NCBI GenBank assembly: GCA_963724065.1
Contig: CAVRTB010000006.1
Span: 310,001-374,000 of the forward strand
Reading direction: 5' to 3'
Length of the DNA: 64,000 nt
Origin: DASRIA01 sp963724065
Lineage (GTDB): Bacteria > Actinomycetota > Thermoleophilia > Solirubrobacterales > JBBDJG01
Every line of letters starts with the position of its first letter. Position 1 is the stretch's first letter. Of the stretch, positions 16,455-25,517 are shown piece by piece. A model generated the notes under the pieces. That model was given only the letters and a program-made list of their open reading frames with translations. It did not search any database and was not told the DNA's origin. Position numbers and translations under genes: made by a program.

Positions 16455-17521
16455 GCGTACCTGTATGCGACGTGCGCGCCGAGGCGCACGAGCGGCGTGG
16501 GCGCCCATCTCCACGCGAGGTCGACGAGGCGGCTCTCTGAGTCCCCGGCCGCGTACCCGACCGCGGCGAGGGACTCCGCGCGCGTCGGCTCGTCGCCGGC
16601 GCGCTGCGTGAGGCGAAACCGCGGGCGTGCCACGGCGCCCCACTGCTGCTTGAATGCGGCGAGCGGCGTGTCCGCGTACGCGCCGCCCAGATCGACCTGG
16701 CGCAGGCCTCGCTCGCGCGCCCACTGCATGACGTTCCAGTAGAGGGCATGGTTCGGCCGCAGCGCCAGCGCGTCGTCGTCGCTGCCGTTGTAGAGCAGCT
16801 CGATCGTGTCGCCCCACACGTGGTACGCGCCGCCGGCGACGTCGCGGCCGTCGTGACTCACCAGGAAGACCCGAAAGGACTCGCCGAGCAACTCCCGCGC
16901 GAGCTGGAGCTGGCGCATGTTGCGTGGGAGCGACCGGTGCTTCTTCATCGTGCCGACGTACATGCGGTGGAAGCTGCGGACGTCGCGCGGCGATGTGCCG
17001 GCGCGGAAGGAAAGGTCCGACTTGTCCGCTTTCTTGAGGTTCCGGAAGAGGTTGGTCGAGGTCTTGCGCCAGCCCGCGCGCAGCGCGTCGAGGTCCTCGG
17101 GCAGCTCGACGACCCAGCGCGGGAGGATCTCCTCCGCCACGAAGCCGTCCGGCGGCGCGACGCGCCGCTCGCCCGTATTGATCGTCATCCCGGCGATCTC
17201 GCCGTCCGCGGCGGCGAGGTCGCGCGCCGCCGCGATCAGTTCCGCCTCCGTCTCCGAGTCGCCGGCGAGCGGCCCCCCGTAGGAGAAGACCGGGATCGAC
17301 CGCAGGCGCGCGTCCGAGACGAGGCCCTTCTTGCGGAACAGCGGCAGCACGCCCCGCAGCGTGGCGCCGTCGCCGAGCGCCAGGTAGCGCGGCTCGAAAC
17401 CGTAGGCACCGTGGAGGATCTCGGCCCAGGCGCCGAGGTGATAGACGGTCGCGCGCTCGTGTCCTCGCACGTAGGCGTCCCATCGCGGGTCGGATCGCGG
17501 GTTGATCTCGAGCACAGTCAC
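16451..17521 (-). CDS. FemAB/GNAT-fold aminoacyl- or acyl-transferase, paralog 2
   Basis: A 356-residue FemAB-like protein and first gene of the minus-strand glycan cluster. It shares the same ordered motifs as its neighbour: DPRWDAYVRGHERATVYHLG, FEPRYLAL, GVLPLFRKKGLVSDARLRS, WRKTSTNLFRNLKKADKSD, LALRPNHALYWNVMQWA and VDLGGAY. Cytosolic, no membrane segment. The start is uncertain: GTG 17521 and GTG 17515 are both possible and neither has a good ribosome binding site. A 72-bp divergent promoter region separates it from the GH13 gene. Confidence 0.84.
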   Translation of the reverse strand: MTVLEINPRSDPRWDAYVRGHERATVYHLGAWAEILHGAYGFEPRYLALGDGATLRGVLPLFRKKGLVSDARLRSIPVFSYGGPLAGDSETEAELIAAARDLAAADGEIAGMTINTGERRVAPPDGFVAEEILPRWVVELPEDLDALRAGWRKTSTNLFRNLKKADKSDLSFRAGTSPRDVRSFHRMYVGTMKKHRSLPRNMRQLQLARELLGESFRVFLVSHDGRDVAGGAYHVWGDTIELLYNGSDDDALALRPNHALYWNVMQWARERGLRQVDLGGAYADTPLAAFKQQWGAVARPRFRLTQRAGDEPTRAESLAAVGYAAGDSESRLVDLAWRWAPTPLVRLGAHVAYRYA

Positions 17522-17593
17522 GTCAAGGATATGCTCGGCTTCGCGGGCGCCTTTGCTGAAAACCGGCGGCCGAGGCCCTAAGCTGCCCGGCCC

Positions 17594-19033
17594 ATGTCGT
17601 GGCGTGAGGGAGTCGTCTACCAGATCTATCCGCGCTCGTTCCAGGACTCGGATGACGACGGCGTCGGCGACCTGGCGGGGATCGCCGCGCGGCTCGACCA
17701 CCTCGCGTGGCTGGGCGTCGACGCGCTGTGGATCTCCCCGTTCTATCCGTCGCCGCTCGCCGACTTCGGTTACGACGTGTCCGACTACACCGACGTCGAC
17801 CCGATGTTCGGCTCGCTCGCCGACTTCGACCGGCTGGCCGCAGCGGCCCACGAGCGCGGCCTGAGGGTGCTGGTCGACCTCGTCGCGTGCCACACGTCGA
17901 TCCAGCACCCCTGGTTCCGTGACCACCCGGAGTGGTACGTCTGGTCGCGGGGCGAGCGGGAGCCGAACAACTGGCGGTCCGCATTCGGCGGATCGGCGTG
18001 GACCCGGCTCGCCGGCGACAGGTGGTACCTGCACTCGTTCTATCCCGAGCAGCCGGACCTCGACTGGCGCAACCCGGACGTGGTCGCGGCGATCCAAGAG
18101 GTCGTGCGCTTCTGGGTCGCGCGCGGCGCCGACGGCTTCCGCCTCGATGCGATCGACCGCCTGGCGAAGGACCCGGGGCTGCGCGACGACCCCCTGTCCG
18201 AGGAGCCCTTCGGCCTCCCGCTGCCCGCCGGCGACCTCGGGCGCGACCTGCGCCACTCGCGCAACGCGCCGTGGATCGGCGAGGCGCTCGCGGCGATCCG
18301 CGAAGCGGCCGGCGACGCCTTCCTGATCGGCGAGATCTACCTTCCCGCTCACAAGCACGGGCCCTATCTCGAGCACCTCGACCGCGCGTTCGTCTTCGAG
18401 CTGATCCAGTGCCCGTGGGAGCCCCGGCGGCTGCGCGCCGCGATCGCGGCCGGCGCGGCGGCCGAGCGCCGCGACGGGCCGGGCGCCGCCTGGGCGCTGT
18501 CGAACCACGACTTCGGGCGCTTTCCCTCCCGCTTCGGGCGCACCCGCGAACGCGCCGCGGCGCTGTTGCTGATGACGCTGCCCGGCACAGCGTGCCTCTA
18601 CCAGGGCGACGAGATCGGGCAGGGCCACGGTCCCGGCGGCGAGCCTCCGTGCGACCGGATCGGCCGCGACGCGTTCCGCCATCCGATGAACTGGGACGGA
18701 TCGCGGCGTGGCGGCTTCAGCGCAGCCGAGCCGTGGTTGCCGGTGGTGGAGGCGGCGGAGCGCAACGTCGCGGACCAGCGCGAGGACCCCGGCTCGCTTC
18801 TGTCGTTCTGGCGCGAGTTGATCGCGCTGCGCCGTGGTCTAGGCAAGGGGTTCCGCCTGCTCGACGGCGAGCCGGGCGTGATCGCGTATGAGCGCGGCGA
18901 CGTGCGGGTGACGATCAACGCCGGCGACGAGGCCGTCGCTTTCCCAGATGGACAGGTCCTGCTGGCCGCTTCGCCCGACTCGGGCGCACGGTCGCTCGCA
19001 CCCGGCGAGGCCGTCGTTGTCGCGCCTCCCTGA
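17594..19033 (+). CDS. GH13 alpha-glucosidase-type glycoside hydrolase
   Basis: A 479-residue cytosolic enzyme that hydrolyses or transfers alpha-glucosyl units. The four GH13 regions are present: region I VDLVACH, region II GFRLDAIDRL (nucleophile Asp), region III LIGEIYLP (acid/base Glu), region IV LSNHDFGR (stabiliser Asp). Region I has Cys where DxVxNH usually has Asn. Length is at the short end because the C-terminal beta domain is compact. It stands 48 bp ahead of a sugar ABC importer, so it likely processes the imported alpha-glucoside (trehalose, sucrose or maltose-type). Confidence 0.9.
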   Translation: MSWREGVVYQIYPRSFQDSDDDGVGDLAGIAARLDHLAWLGVDALWISPFYPSPLADFGYDVSDYTDVDPMFGSLADFDRLAAAAHERGLRVLVDLVACHTSIQHPWFRDHPEWYVWSRGEREPNNWRSAFGGSAWTRLAGDRWYLHSFYPEQPDLDWRNPDVVAAIQEVVRFWVARGADGFRLDAIDRLAKDPGLRDDPLSEEPFGLPLPAGDLGRDLRHSRNAPWIGEALAAIREAAGDAFLIGEIYLPAHKHGPYLEHLDRAFVFELIQCPWEPRRLRAAIAAGAAAERRDGPGAAWALSNHDFGRFPSRFGRTRERAAALLLMTLPGTACLYQGDEIGQGHGPGGEPPCDRIGRDAFRHPMNWDGSRRGGFSAAEPWLPVVEAAERNVADQREDPGSLLSFWRELIALRRGLGKGFRLLDGEPGVIAYERGDVRVTINAGDEAVAFPDGQVLLAASPDSGARSLAPGEAVVVAPP

Positions 19034-19081
19034 ATGAGTTAGAAATCGGTGCCTCGGGTAAGAGATGCCCCGAGGAGAGGG

Positions 19082-20329
19082 ATGCGAAGAGTCGCGATCA
19101 CGTTCGGAATCGCAGCCGCGGCGCTACTGGGCGCGGGCTGCGGAAGCGAGAGCTCCGGAGGGTCACGGACCCTCAACTGGTACGTGTTCGCCGAGCCGTC
19201 CGGCGCCTTCCAGGAGGCTGCCGCGACTTGCTCCAAGCAGTCGAAGGGGCGCTACAAGGTCGAGGTCGTCGATCTCCCGACCAACGCCGACCAGCAGCGC
19301 GAGCTGGTCGTGCGGCGCCTCGCGGCCGAGGACGACGACATCGACATCGTGGGCATGGACGTGATCTGGACCGCCGAGTTCGCGGAGGCGGGGTGGATCA
19401 AGGAGATCACGGGGCGCGCGCGCGAGCGCGCGCAGCGGGGAGTGCTGCCCGGCCCGCTCGAGACCGCGAAGTACAAGGGCCGCCTGTGGACCATCCCGTT
19501 CACGACGAACACCCAGTTGCTGTGGTACCGCAAGGACCTCGTGAAGCAGGTGCCCAAGACCTGGGACGAGATGATCGACGAGGCCGAGCGGCTCAACACG
19601 ACGATCCAGGTCCAAGCGGCGAGGTACGAGGGATTCGTCGTGTGGTTCAACTCGCTGGTCGGCTCCGCGGGCGGCGAGATCGTGAACGACGCCGGGAAGC
19701 CGGTGCTTGGCGCGCCCGCGGTGAAGGCCGCGGAGGTGATGCAGAAGCTCGCGTCGTCGTCGGCGGCGCCGCCCGCGCTCACCAACAACCGCGAGGACCA
19801 GGCGCGGCTCGGGTTCGAGTCCGGGGCCTCGGCCTTCCAGGTCAACTACACGTTCGTGTACGCGAGCGCGAAGGCCGGCGCCGAGTCGAGCCCCGCGATC
19901 AAGAAGGTCTTCGACAACATGGCCTGGGCGCGGTGGCCCGCAGTCGACGCGGACAAGCCGAGCCGCGTCACGCTCGGCGGCATCAACCTCGGCGTCGGCG
20001 CGTACTCCAAGAACCCCGGCCTCGCCACCGAGGCGGCTCTCTGCCTTGCGCAGCCGGACAACCAGGTGATCGCCGCCGAGAAGGGCGGCCTGCCGCCGAC
20101 CAGCGAGGCGCTCTACGACGACGAGAAGATCAAGAAGGCCTTCCCGTTCGCGGGCCTGCTGCGCGACACGCTCGCGAACGGCGTGCCGAGGCCGGTGACC
20201 CCCGCCTACAGCGACATCTCGCTCGCGATCCAGCAGACCCTGCACCCGCCCCAGGACATCGAGCCGCAGAAGACGATCGATGACCTGAAGAGCAACATCG
20301 ACACGGTCTCGAACGGGGGGATCTTCTGA
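19082..20329 (+). CDS. sugar ABC importer, lipoprotein substrate-binding subunit (LpqY-like)
   Basis: A 415-residue lipoprotein with the lipobox LLGAGC near residue 22 and a type 1 extracellular solute-binding fold (TLNWYVFAEPSGAF, DIVGMDVIWTAEFAEAGWI, YKGRLWTIPF, TNTQLLWYRKDLV, WDEMIDEA). It captures alpha-glucosides outside the membrane and hands them to the permeases. The order binding protein-permease-permease-ATPase equals that of the mycobacterial trehalose importer LpqY-SugABC; the specificity is inferred. ATG 19082 is preceded by GAGGAGAGG. The stop overlaps the next start (TGATG). Confidence 0.88.
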   Translation: MRRVAITFGIAAAALLGAGCGSESSGGSRTLNWYVFAEPSGAFQEAAATCSKQSKGRYKVEVVDLPTNADQQRELVVRRLAAEDDDIDIVGMDVIWTAEFAEAGWIKEITGRARERAQRGVLPGPLETAKYKGRLWTIPFTTNTQLLWYRKDLVKQVPKTWDEMIDEAERLNTTIQVQAARYEGFVVWFNSLVGSAGGEIVNDAGKPVLGAPAVKAAEVMQKLASSSAAPPALTNNREDQARLGFESGASAFQVNYTFVYASAKAGAESSPAIKKVFDNMAWARWPAVDADKPSRVTLGGINLGVGAYSKNPGLATEAALCLAQPDNQVIAAEKGGLPPTSEALYDDEKIKKAFPFAGLLRDTLANGVPRPVTPAYSDISLAIQQTLHPPQDIEPQKTIDDLKSNIDTVSNGGIF

Positions 20330-21276
20330 TGGCGGCGCAGGCCCCGGCGACCCCTGCACCCGTCGGGCGGGCCGGTGGCGGGCGTAAGCGGCTGACCGAT
20401 CGCGCCCGGGCGGAGCGGCGGCTCGCGTACATGCTCTGCGCACCGGCGGTGCTCGCGATGCTGGTCGTGACCGGTTACCCGATCGTCTACGCGGCCTACC
20501 TCTCGACCCAGCGCTACGACCTGCGCTTCCCGGACGACCGTGAGTTCGTGGGGCTGTCGAACTACGGCGAGGTGTTGTCGTCGACCACGTGGTGGACCGA
20601 CCTGTTCAACACGATGGTCGTGACGGTCAGCTCCGTGACGATCGAGCTGGTGCTGGGCATGTTGATCGCGCTCGTGATGCACCGCGCGATCTGGGGCCGC
20701 GGGCCGGTGCGCGCCTCGATCCTGATCCCCTACGGGATCGTCACCGTGGTGGCGGCGTTCGCCTGGCGCTACGCGTTCGACCCCGTCACCGGCTTCCTCC
20801 CCGGCCTCGGGCCGATCAGCGAGACGTGGGCGCCGCTCACCGAGCGCGGCGGCTCGTTCTTCGTGATCGTGATGACGGAGGTCTGGAAGACGACGCCGTT
20901 CATGGCGCTGTTGCTGCTCGCGGGCCTGGCGCTCGTTCCCGACGAGTTGCACGAGGCCGGGAAGGTCGACGGGGCGAGCGCCGTGCAGCGCTTCGTCCGC
21001 ATCACGCTGCCGCTGATGAAGCCGGCGATCGTGGTCGCGCTGCTGTTCCGCACCCTCGATGCGTTCCGCGTCTTCGACACGATCTTCATCCAGACGGCGG
21101 GGGCCAACGACACCGAGTCGGTGTCGATCCTCGGCTACAACCAGCTCATCAACAGGGTGAATCTCGGCCTCGGGTCCGCCGTCTCGGTGCTGATCTTCAT
21201 CTGCGTGATCATCATTGCGGCGATCTTCATCAAGGGCCTCGGAGCCTCGACCGCCGAGGCGAGGGGAGACCGATGA
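20329..21276 (+). CDS. sugar ABC importer permease (MalF/SugA type)
   Basis: A 315-residue inner-membrane permease with six predicted TM helices. The cytoplasmic EAA loop that docks with the ATPase is visible: EAGKVDGASAVQRFVRITLPLMKP. The ~35-residue N-terminal tail is Pro/Ala-rich. It pairs with the next gene as a heterodimer. Coupled to the binding protein by TGATG and to the next gene by ATGA. Confidence 0.92.
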   Translation: MAAQAPATPAPVGRAGGGRKRLTDRARAERRLAYMLCAPAVLAMLVVTGYPIVYAAYLSTQRYDLRFPDDREFVGLSNYGEVLSSTTWWTDLFNTMVVTVSSVTIELVLGMLIALVMHRAIWGRGPVRASILIPYGIVTVVAAFAWRYAFDPVTGFLPGLGPISETWAPLTERGGSFFVIVMTEVWKTTPFMALLLLAGLALVPDELHEAGKVDGASAVQRFVRITLPLMKPAIVVALLFRTLDAFRVFDTIFIQTAGANDTESVSILGYNQLINRVNLGLGSAVSVLIFICVIIIAAIFIKGLGASTAEARGDR

Positions 21277-22103
21277 CCCACAACGGGCGCCAACGGGTGA
21301 TCTGGACGATCGTGATCCTGGTGGTCGTCTTCTACGCGCTGCTGCCGGTGCTGTGGATCGCGTCGCTGTCGTTCAAGGACCCGGCGACGATCGGCGACGG
21401 GCACTTCCTGCCGCAGACCTGGTCCCTCGAGAACTACGAGAAGCTCTTCCAGACCGACTCGTTCCTTTATGCGTTGCGCAACTCGTTCGGGATCGCGGCG
21501 ATCGCGACGCTGATCTCGATCTTCCTGGGATCGATGACCGCCTACGCGATCGCGCGGCTCGAGTTTCCGGGCAAGTCGCTGATCCTCGGCGGGGCGCTCG
21601 CGGTGGCGATGTTCCCGCCGATCTCGATCGTCGGCTCGCTGTTCGACCTGTGGCGTCAGATCGGGTTCTTCGACACGTGGATCGGGCTGATCATCCCTTA
21701 CATGACGTTCGCGCTGCCGCTCGCGATCTACACGCTTTCCGCCTTCTTCCGCGAGATCCCGTGGGAGCTCGAGCAGGCGGCGCAGATCGACGGCGCGACG
21801 CCGTGGCAGGCCTATCGCAAGGTGATCGTCCCGCTGGCCGCGCCGGGCGTGTTCACGGCCGCGATCCTGACCTTCATCTTCGCGTGGAACGACTTCCTGT
21901 TCGCGAACACGCTGACTTCGACCGACAGCGCGCGCACCGTCCCGGCGACGCTTGCGTTCTTCACCGGCGGCTCGCAGTTCGAGGACCCGACGGGCGTGAT
22001 CTCGGCGGCTGCCGTCGTCGTCACGATCCCGATCATCATCATGGTGTTGATATTCCAGCGGCGCATCGTCGCCGGTCTCACGGCGGGAGCCGTGAAGGGC
22101 TAG
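21273..22103 (+). CDS. sugar ABC importer permease (MalG/SugB type)
   Basis: A 276-residue permease, six TM helices, with the EAA loop EQAAQIDGATPWQAYRKVIVPLAAPG and the MalG-type segment AMFPPISIVGSLFDLWRQIGFFDTWIGLI. Partner of the upstream permease. ATG 21273 overlaps the preceding stop by 4 bp. Confidence 0.92.
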   Translation: MTHNGRQRVIWTIVILVVVFYALLPVLWIASLSFKDPATIGDGHFLPQTWSLENYEKLFQTDSFLYALRNSFGIAAIATLISIFLGSMTAYAIARLEFPGKSLILGGALAVAMFPPISIVGSLFDLWRQIGFFDTWIGLIIPYMTFALPLAIYTLSAFFREIPWELEQAAQIDGATPWQAYRKVIVPLAAPGVFTAAILTFIFAWNDFLFANTLTSTDSARTVPATLAFFTGGSQFEDPTGVISAAAVVVTIPIIIMVLIFQRRIVAGLTAGAVKG

Positions 22104-22116
22104 GGGGCTCCATCCA

Positions 22117-23298
22117 ATGGCAGACATAACGCTCGATCACATCACGAAGCGCTACGACGACGGCTATGAGGCCGTCAAGGACATGAGCCTCGAGATCAAG
22201 GACGGCGAGTTCGTGATCCTGGTCGGCCCGTCGGGCTGCGGCAAGTCGACCGCGCTGCGGATGATCGCGGGCCTCGAGGACATCACCGAGGGCGAGCTGA
22301 TGATCGGCGGCCAGGTCGTGAACGAGCGTGCGCCCAAGGACCGCGACATCGCGATGGTGTTCCAGAACTACGCCCTCTACCCGCACATGAGCGTGCGCGA
22401 GAACATGGGCTTCGCGCTCAAGCTCGCGAAGGCCCCCAAGGAGGAGATCATCGAGAAGGTCGAGGAGGCCGCCCGCGTGCTCGACCTCACGGAGCACCTG
22501 GATCGCAAGCCGGGGCAGTTGTCGGGAGGCCAGCGCCAGCGGGTGGCGATGGGCCGCGCGATCGTGCGTGACCCCGCCGTCTTCCTGATGGACGAGCCAC
22601 TGTCGAACCTCGATGCGAAGTTGCGCGTGCAGATGAGGACCGAGGTCTCGCGGTTGCAGTCCCGGCTCGGGACCACGACGGTGTACGTCACCCACGACCA
22701 GACCGAGGCGATGACGCTCGGCGACCGCGTGGCGGTGATGCGCGCCGGCGCGCTCCAGCAGGTGGGGTCGCCCTCCGAGCTCTACAACAGCCCGCGGAAC
22801 CTGTTCGTGGCCGGCTTCATCGGCTCGCCCGCGATGAACTTCATGCCGGCGCACATCGACGGCGACACGGTGAAGCTCCCGTTCGCGGAGATAAAGCTGA
22901 ACGCGGAGGCACGCGAGCGCCTCGGGCGCACCGAGGGCGAGCGCCCGGTGATCGCCGGCATCCGGCCGGAGAGCTTCGAGGATGCTGCGCTCGTGGGTGA
23001 CGCGCGCGAGCACGGCTCGACGTTCGGCGCCAAGATCGACCTCGTCGAGTCGATGGGGTCGGAGCTCTACGCGTACTTCACCGTGGAGAGCGACCGTGTC
23101 GAGTCACAGGAGCTGTCTGAGCTGGCCGAGGACTCCGGCGCGGGCGAGGTGCCGGGCGCCGGGGGCAAGGGGCAGATCGTGGCGCGCCTCGACGCCGCGA
23201 GCAAGGCCGCGCGCGGCCAGGAGTCGGAGCTGTGGGTCGACACGAGGAAACTCCACTTCTTCGACCTCGAGAACGGTCGTAACCTGACCCTCGGCTAG
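22117..23298 (+). CDS. sugar ABC importer ATPase (MsmK/UgpC/SugC type)
   Basis: A 393-residue ATPase that powers the two permeases. Motifs in order: Walker A GPSGCGKST, Q-loop MVFQNYALYPHMSV, signature LSGGQRQRVAMGRAI, Walker B VFLMDEPLSNLDAKLR and switch VTHDQTEAM. The C-terminal ~150 residues form the MalK-type OB-fold regulatory domain, with a longer acidic insert (SQELSELAEDSGAGE) than usual. It ends on CTAG, which is simultaneously the stop of the convergent ParB-like gene. Confidence 0.93.
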   Translation: MADITLDHITKRYDDGYEAVKDMSLEIKDGEFVILVGPSGCGKSTALRMIAGLEDITEGELMIGGQVVNERAPKDRDIAMVFQNYALYPHMSVRENMGFALKLAKAPKEEIIEKVEEAARVLDLTEHLDRKPGQLSGGQRQRVAMGRAIVRDPAVFLMDEPLSNLDAKLRVQMRTEVSRLQSRLGTTTVYVTHDQTEAMTLGDRVAVMRAGALQQVGSPSELYNSPRNLFVAGFIGSPAMNFMPAHIDGDTVKLPFAEIKLNAEARERLGRTEGERPVIAGIRPESFEDAALVGDAREHGSTFGAKIDLVESMGSELYAYFTVESDRVESQELSELAEDSGAGEVPGAGGKGQIVARLDAASKAARGQESELWVDTRKLHFFDLENGRNLTLG

Positions 23299-24161
23299 TC
23301 CAGCTTCGGCCGCAGCTCCGTGAGGATCTGCTCGCTCCACTCGTGCGTGCGCATGAGCCGGTATCGGTCGGAGACCACGCGCATGTACACGTCGGTCTCG
23401 TCGCTGTCGTCGAGCAGGCCGGCCTCACGCAGCGTGCCAACCACCGGCAGGTAGTCCTCGCGGTACCAAGCCTCGGCGACCTCCTCGCGGTTCATGAACT
23501 CGCCGCGCGCCTGGATCGCGCGCAGGCCCCAGGCCTCGACCCCCTCCGCGAGACAGCCGTAGTCCCAGGGGTCTGACGGCCGCACCCGCGCCCGCGCCTC
23601 CGTGCTCAGCGGCACGCGCTCGTTGAAGAGCCGCTCGTGCCCCTTCAGCGGCAGGTCGTGCGGGCGCAACTCCGCGTCCACCGGGATCTGCGTCTCGACC
23701 TCGGTCACGTAGGCGTCGATCTGCGCGCGGCCGAGCGCGCGCGCGACCGACACCCGGTGATGGCCGTCCTTTACGAAGTGCAGCTCGCCGATCCGGTACA
23801 CAGAGATCGGCGGCATGTCCTTCCCGCGGCGCTGCACCTCGGCGATCCGTTCCCATCGGCCGCGCATCCGTCCGGACGTGGGGCGGAAGCTGCGGTCGAA
23901 CTCCTTGGAGCGGTCCACGGTCCCGACGATCGAGTCGAGCGCGATCGACTGGAGTCCGAGGCTGCGCTGGCCGGTACGGCCGAGCGCGGCGACAACCTCC
24001 TCGAACGGCAGGATCACGTCGAAGTCCGACGGCTCCCGGCGAAGCCTTGCCGTCAGCCGCGCGAGCGCTCCTTCGCGGCGGGCTCGCGAGAAGTCCGTCT
24101 GGGCGTCGGAGGCTGGGAACCCGGTGTCCATGCCGCCCCGCTTGCGAAGGCGAGGACTCAT
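23295..24161 (-). CDS. ParB/Srx-fold nuclease-like domain protein
   Basis: A 288-residue cytosolic protein. Residues ~60-150 contain a ParB-like N-terminal fold with QSIALDSIVGTVDR, ISVYRIGELHFV and the diagnostic DGHHRVSVARALG loop. The C-terminal half (WDYGCLAEGVEAWG, EEVAEAWYREDYLPVVGTLREAG) is conserved-looking but has no helix-turn-helix, so it is not a chromosome-partition ParB. The ParB/Srx fold includes CTP-binding, nuclease and kinase members, and the activity here is unknown. No parA, parS or toxin partner is adjacent. Confidence 0.75.
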   Translation of the reverse strand: MSPRLRKRGGMDTGFPASDAQTDFSRARREGALARLTARLRREPSDFDVILPFEEVVAALGRTGQRSLGLQSIALDSIVGTVDRSKEFDRSFRPTSGRMRGRWERIAEVQRRGKDMPPISVYRIGELHFVKDGHHRVSVARALGRAQIDAYVTEVETQIPVDAELRPHDLPLKGHERLFNERVPLSTEARARVRPSDPWDYGCLAEGVEAWGLRAIQARGEFMNREEVAEAWYREDYLPVVGTLREAGLLDDSDETDVYMRVVSDRYRLMRTHEWSEQILTELRPKLD

Positions 24162-24178
24162 CACGTCAGCGTAGCGAC

Positions 24179-25393
24179 CTACTCGTTCAGCACTCCGGCG
24201 CGCATCTCGGAGAGGCGGACTACCTCGCGCTCGAGGCGCTTGCGATCGCTGATGTCGTGGATGAACGCGTAGAAGGAGAAGCCGCCACGGACCTTGAGGG
24301 CGGTGATGCTCAGCTCGACCGGGAACTCGCTGCCGTCGCGGTGCAGCGCCGGCAGCTCGACCCGGCTGTTGAGCATCGGGCCCTTCCCGGTCCGCAGGAA
24401 CTGCTCCAGGCCCTTCGTGTGCGCCTCGCGGTAGCGCTCCGGGATCACCACGGCCGCGAGCGGCTTCCCGATCGCGTTCGCGGCCGGCCGGCCGAACATT
24501 CCCTCCGCCGCTTTGTTCCACGCAGTGATGTTGCCCGCCTGGTCCATCGACACGAACGCCTCGCGCGCGCTGTCGATGATCTGGCCGACGTGGTCCTTGC
24601 TCTCCTTCAACGCCTGCTCGGCGAGCTTGCGCGCGGTGATGTCCGTCGAGATGCCGCACACCCCGTACGCCTTGCCGGTGGCGTCGTGCAGAGGGAACTT
24701 CACCGATATGTAGGTGTGGTCGCCGTCGTCCTCGCGCGCGATCTCCTCGACCTCGATCGCCGCGTTCTCCTTCAGCACCCGCCGATCGCTTGCCCGGTAG
24801 GCGTCCGCCTGGTAGGTCGGGAACACCTCACGGTCCTTCTTGCCGACGATCCTCTGGCCCGTGGTGCCGTACAGCTCCTCGAAGCGCTTGTTGACCAGCA
24901 TGTACCGGCTGTCACGGTCCTTCAGGTAGATCACGGCCGTGCTGTTGTCGAGGATCGCCTGGAGCTGCTGCTCGCGGCGCACCACGATCTGATGGGTCGC
25001 GTGCAGCCGCGTCGAGAAGCTGCCGAGGATCGAGCCGAGCATGAAGAACGCGACCCCGCGGGTCCCGTACCCGAGCGGACCCACGGTCTCGCCGGTGACG
25101 ACGTTCGTGACGGCGAGTAGTCCGAGTCCGCACGCGGCCGCGGCGATTCCACGCGCGGCGCCGAACTTGATCGCGACCAGCGCGATCGGCAGGACGTACA
25201 GGACGGCGACTGCCTCGGCGGGGTCGTCGACCGCGATCCCGAGCAAGAAGATGCCCACGAACAGGATGCCGGCCGACGCAAGCGTCAGGGCACGCTCCGC
25301 ATGCGACGAGCGTTTGGGCAGCCGCGACAGCAATCGCCTGAAAGGCGGAGGCTTCTTCGATCCTTTGTGCAACGACCCGGGTCTGGCGTCCAT
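24179..25393 (-). CDS. membrane sensor with two PAS domains and no visible output domain
   Basis: A 404-residue protein. Residues ~35-125 form four or five TM helices (LTLASAGILFVGIFLLG, AVAVLYVLPIALVAIKF), followed by a first PAS/PAC (ILDNSTAVIYLKDRDSRYML to YGVCGISTDIT) and a second PAS (GQIIDSAREAFVSMDQAGNITAWN to FYAFIHDISDRKRLER). It stops about 20 residues after the second PAS, so no histidine kinase, GGDEF or phosphatase domain follows. ATG 25393 has AGGGGACT upstream. It may signal through a partner protein. The gene 18 bp downstream is the ParB-like protein on the same strand. Confidence 0.85.
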   Translation of the reverse strand: MDARPGSLHKGSKKPPPFRRLLSRLPKRSSHAERALTLASAGILFVGIFLLGIAVDDPAEAVAVLYVLPIALVAIKFGAARGIAAAACGLGLLAVTNVVTGETVGPLGYGTRGVAFFMLGSILGSFSTRLHATHQIVVRREQQLQAILDNSTAVIYLKDRDSRYMLVNKRFEELYGTTGQRIVGKKDREVFPTYQADAYRASDRRVLKENAAIEVEEIAREDDGDHTYISVKFPLHDATGKAYGVCGISTDITARKLAEQALKESKDHVGQIIDSAREAFVSMDQAGNITAWNKAAEGMFGRPAANAIGKPLAAVVIPERYREAHTKGLEQFLRTGKGPMLNSRVELPALHRDGSEFPVELSITALKVRGGFSFYAFIHDISDRKRLEREVVRLSEMRAGVLNE

Positions 25394-25517
25394 AGTCCCC
25401 TGCTTGCGTGAGCTTACCCCAGGATCCAGCCAGACCTGCCCGGTGGGTCCCTTCCTGCCTGCAATTGCCCGATTCCGCGCGGTCAAACAACTGTCGCGGC
25501 GGGGAGGGGTCCGCGCC

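Noticed and set aside
17522..18682. N-terminal extension of the FemAB paralog 2 frame across the GH13 gene
   Set aside because: The extension is antisense to an intact GH13 catalytic domain; family length and motif order place the start near 17521.
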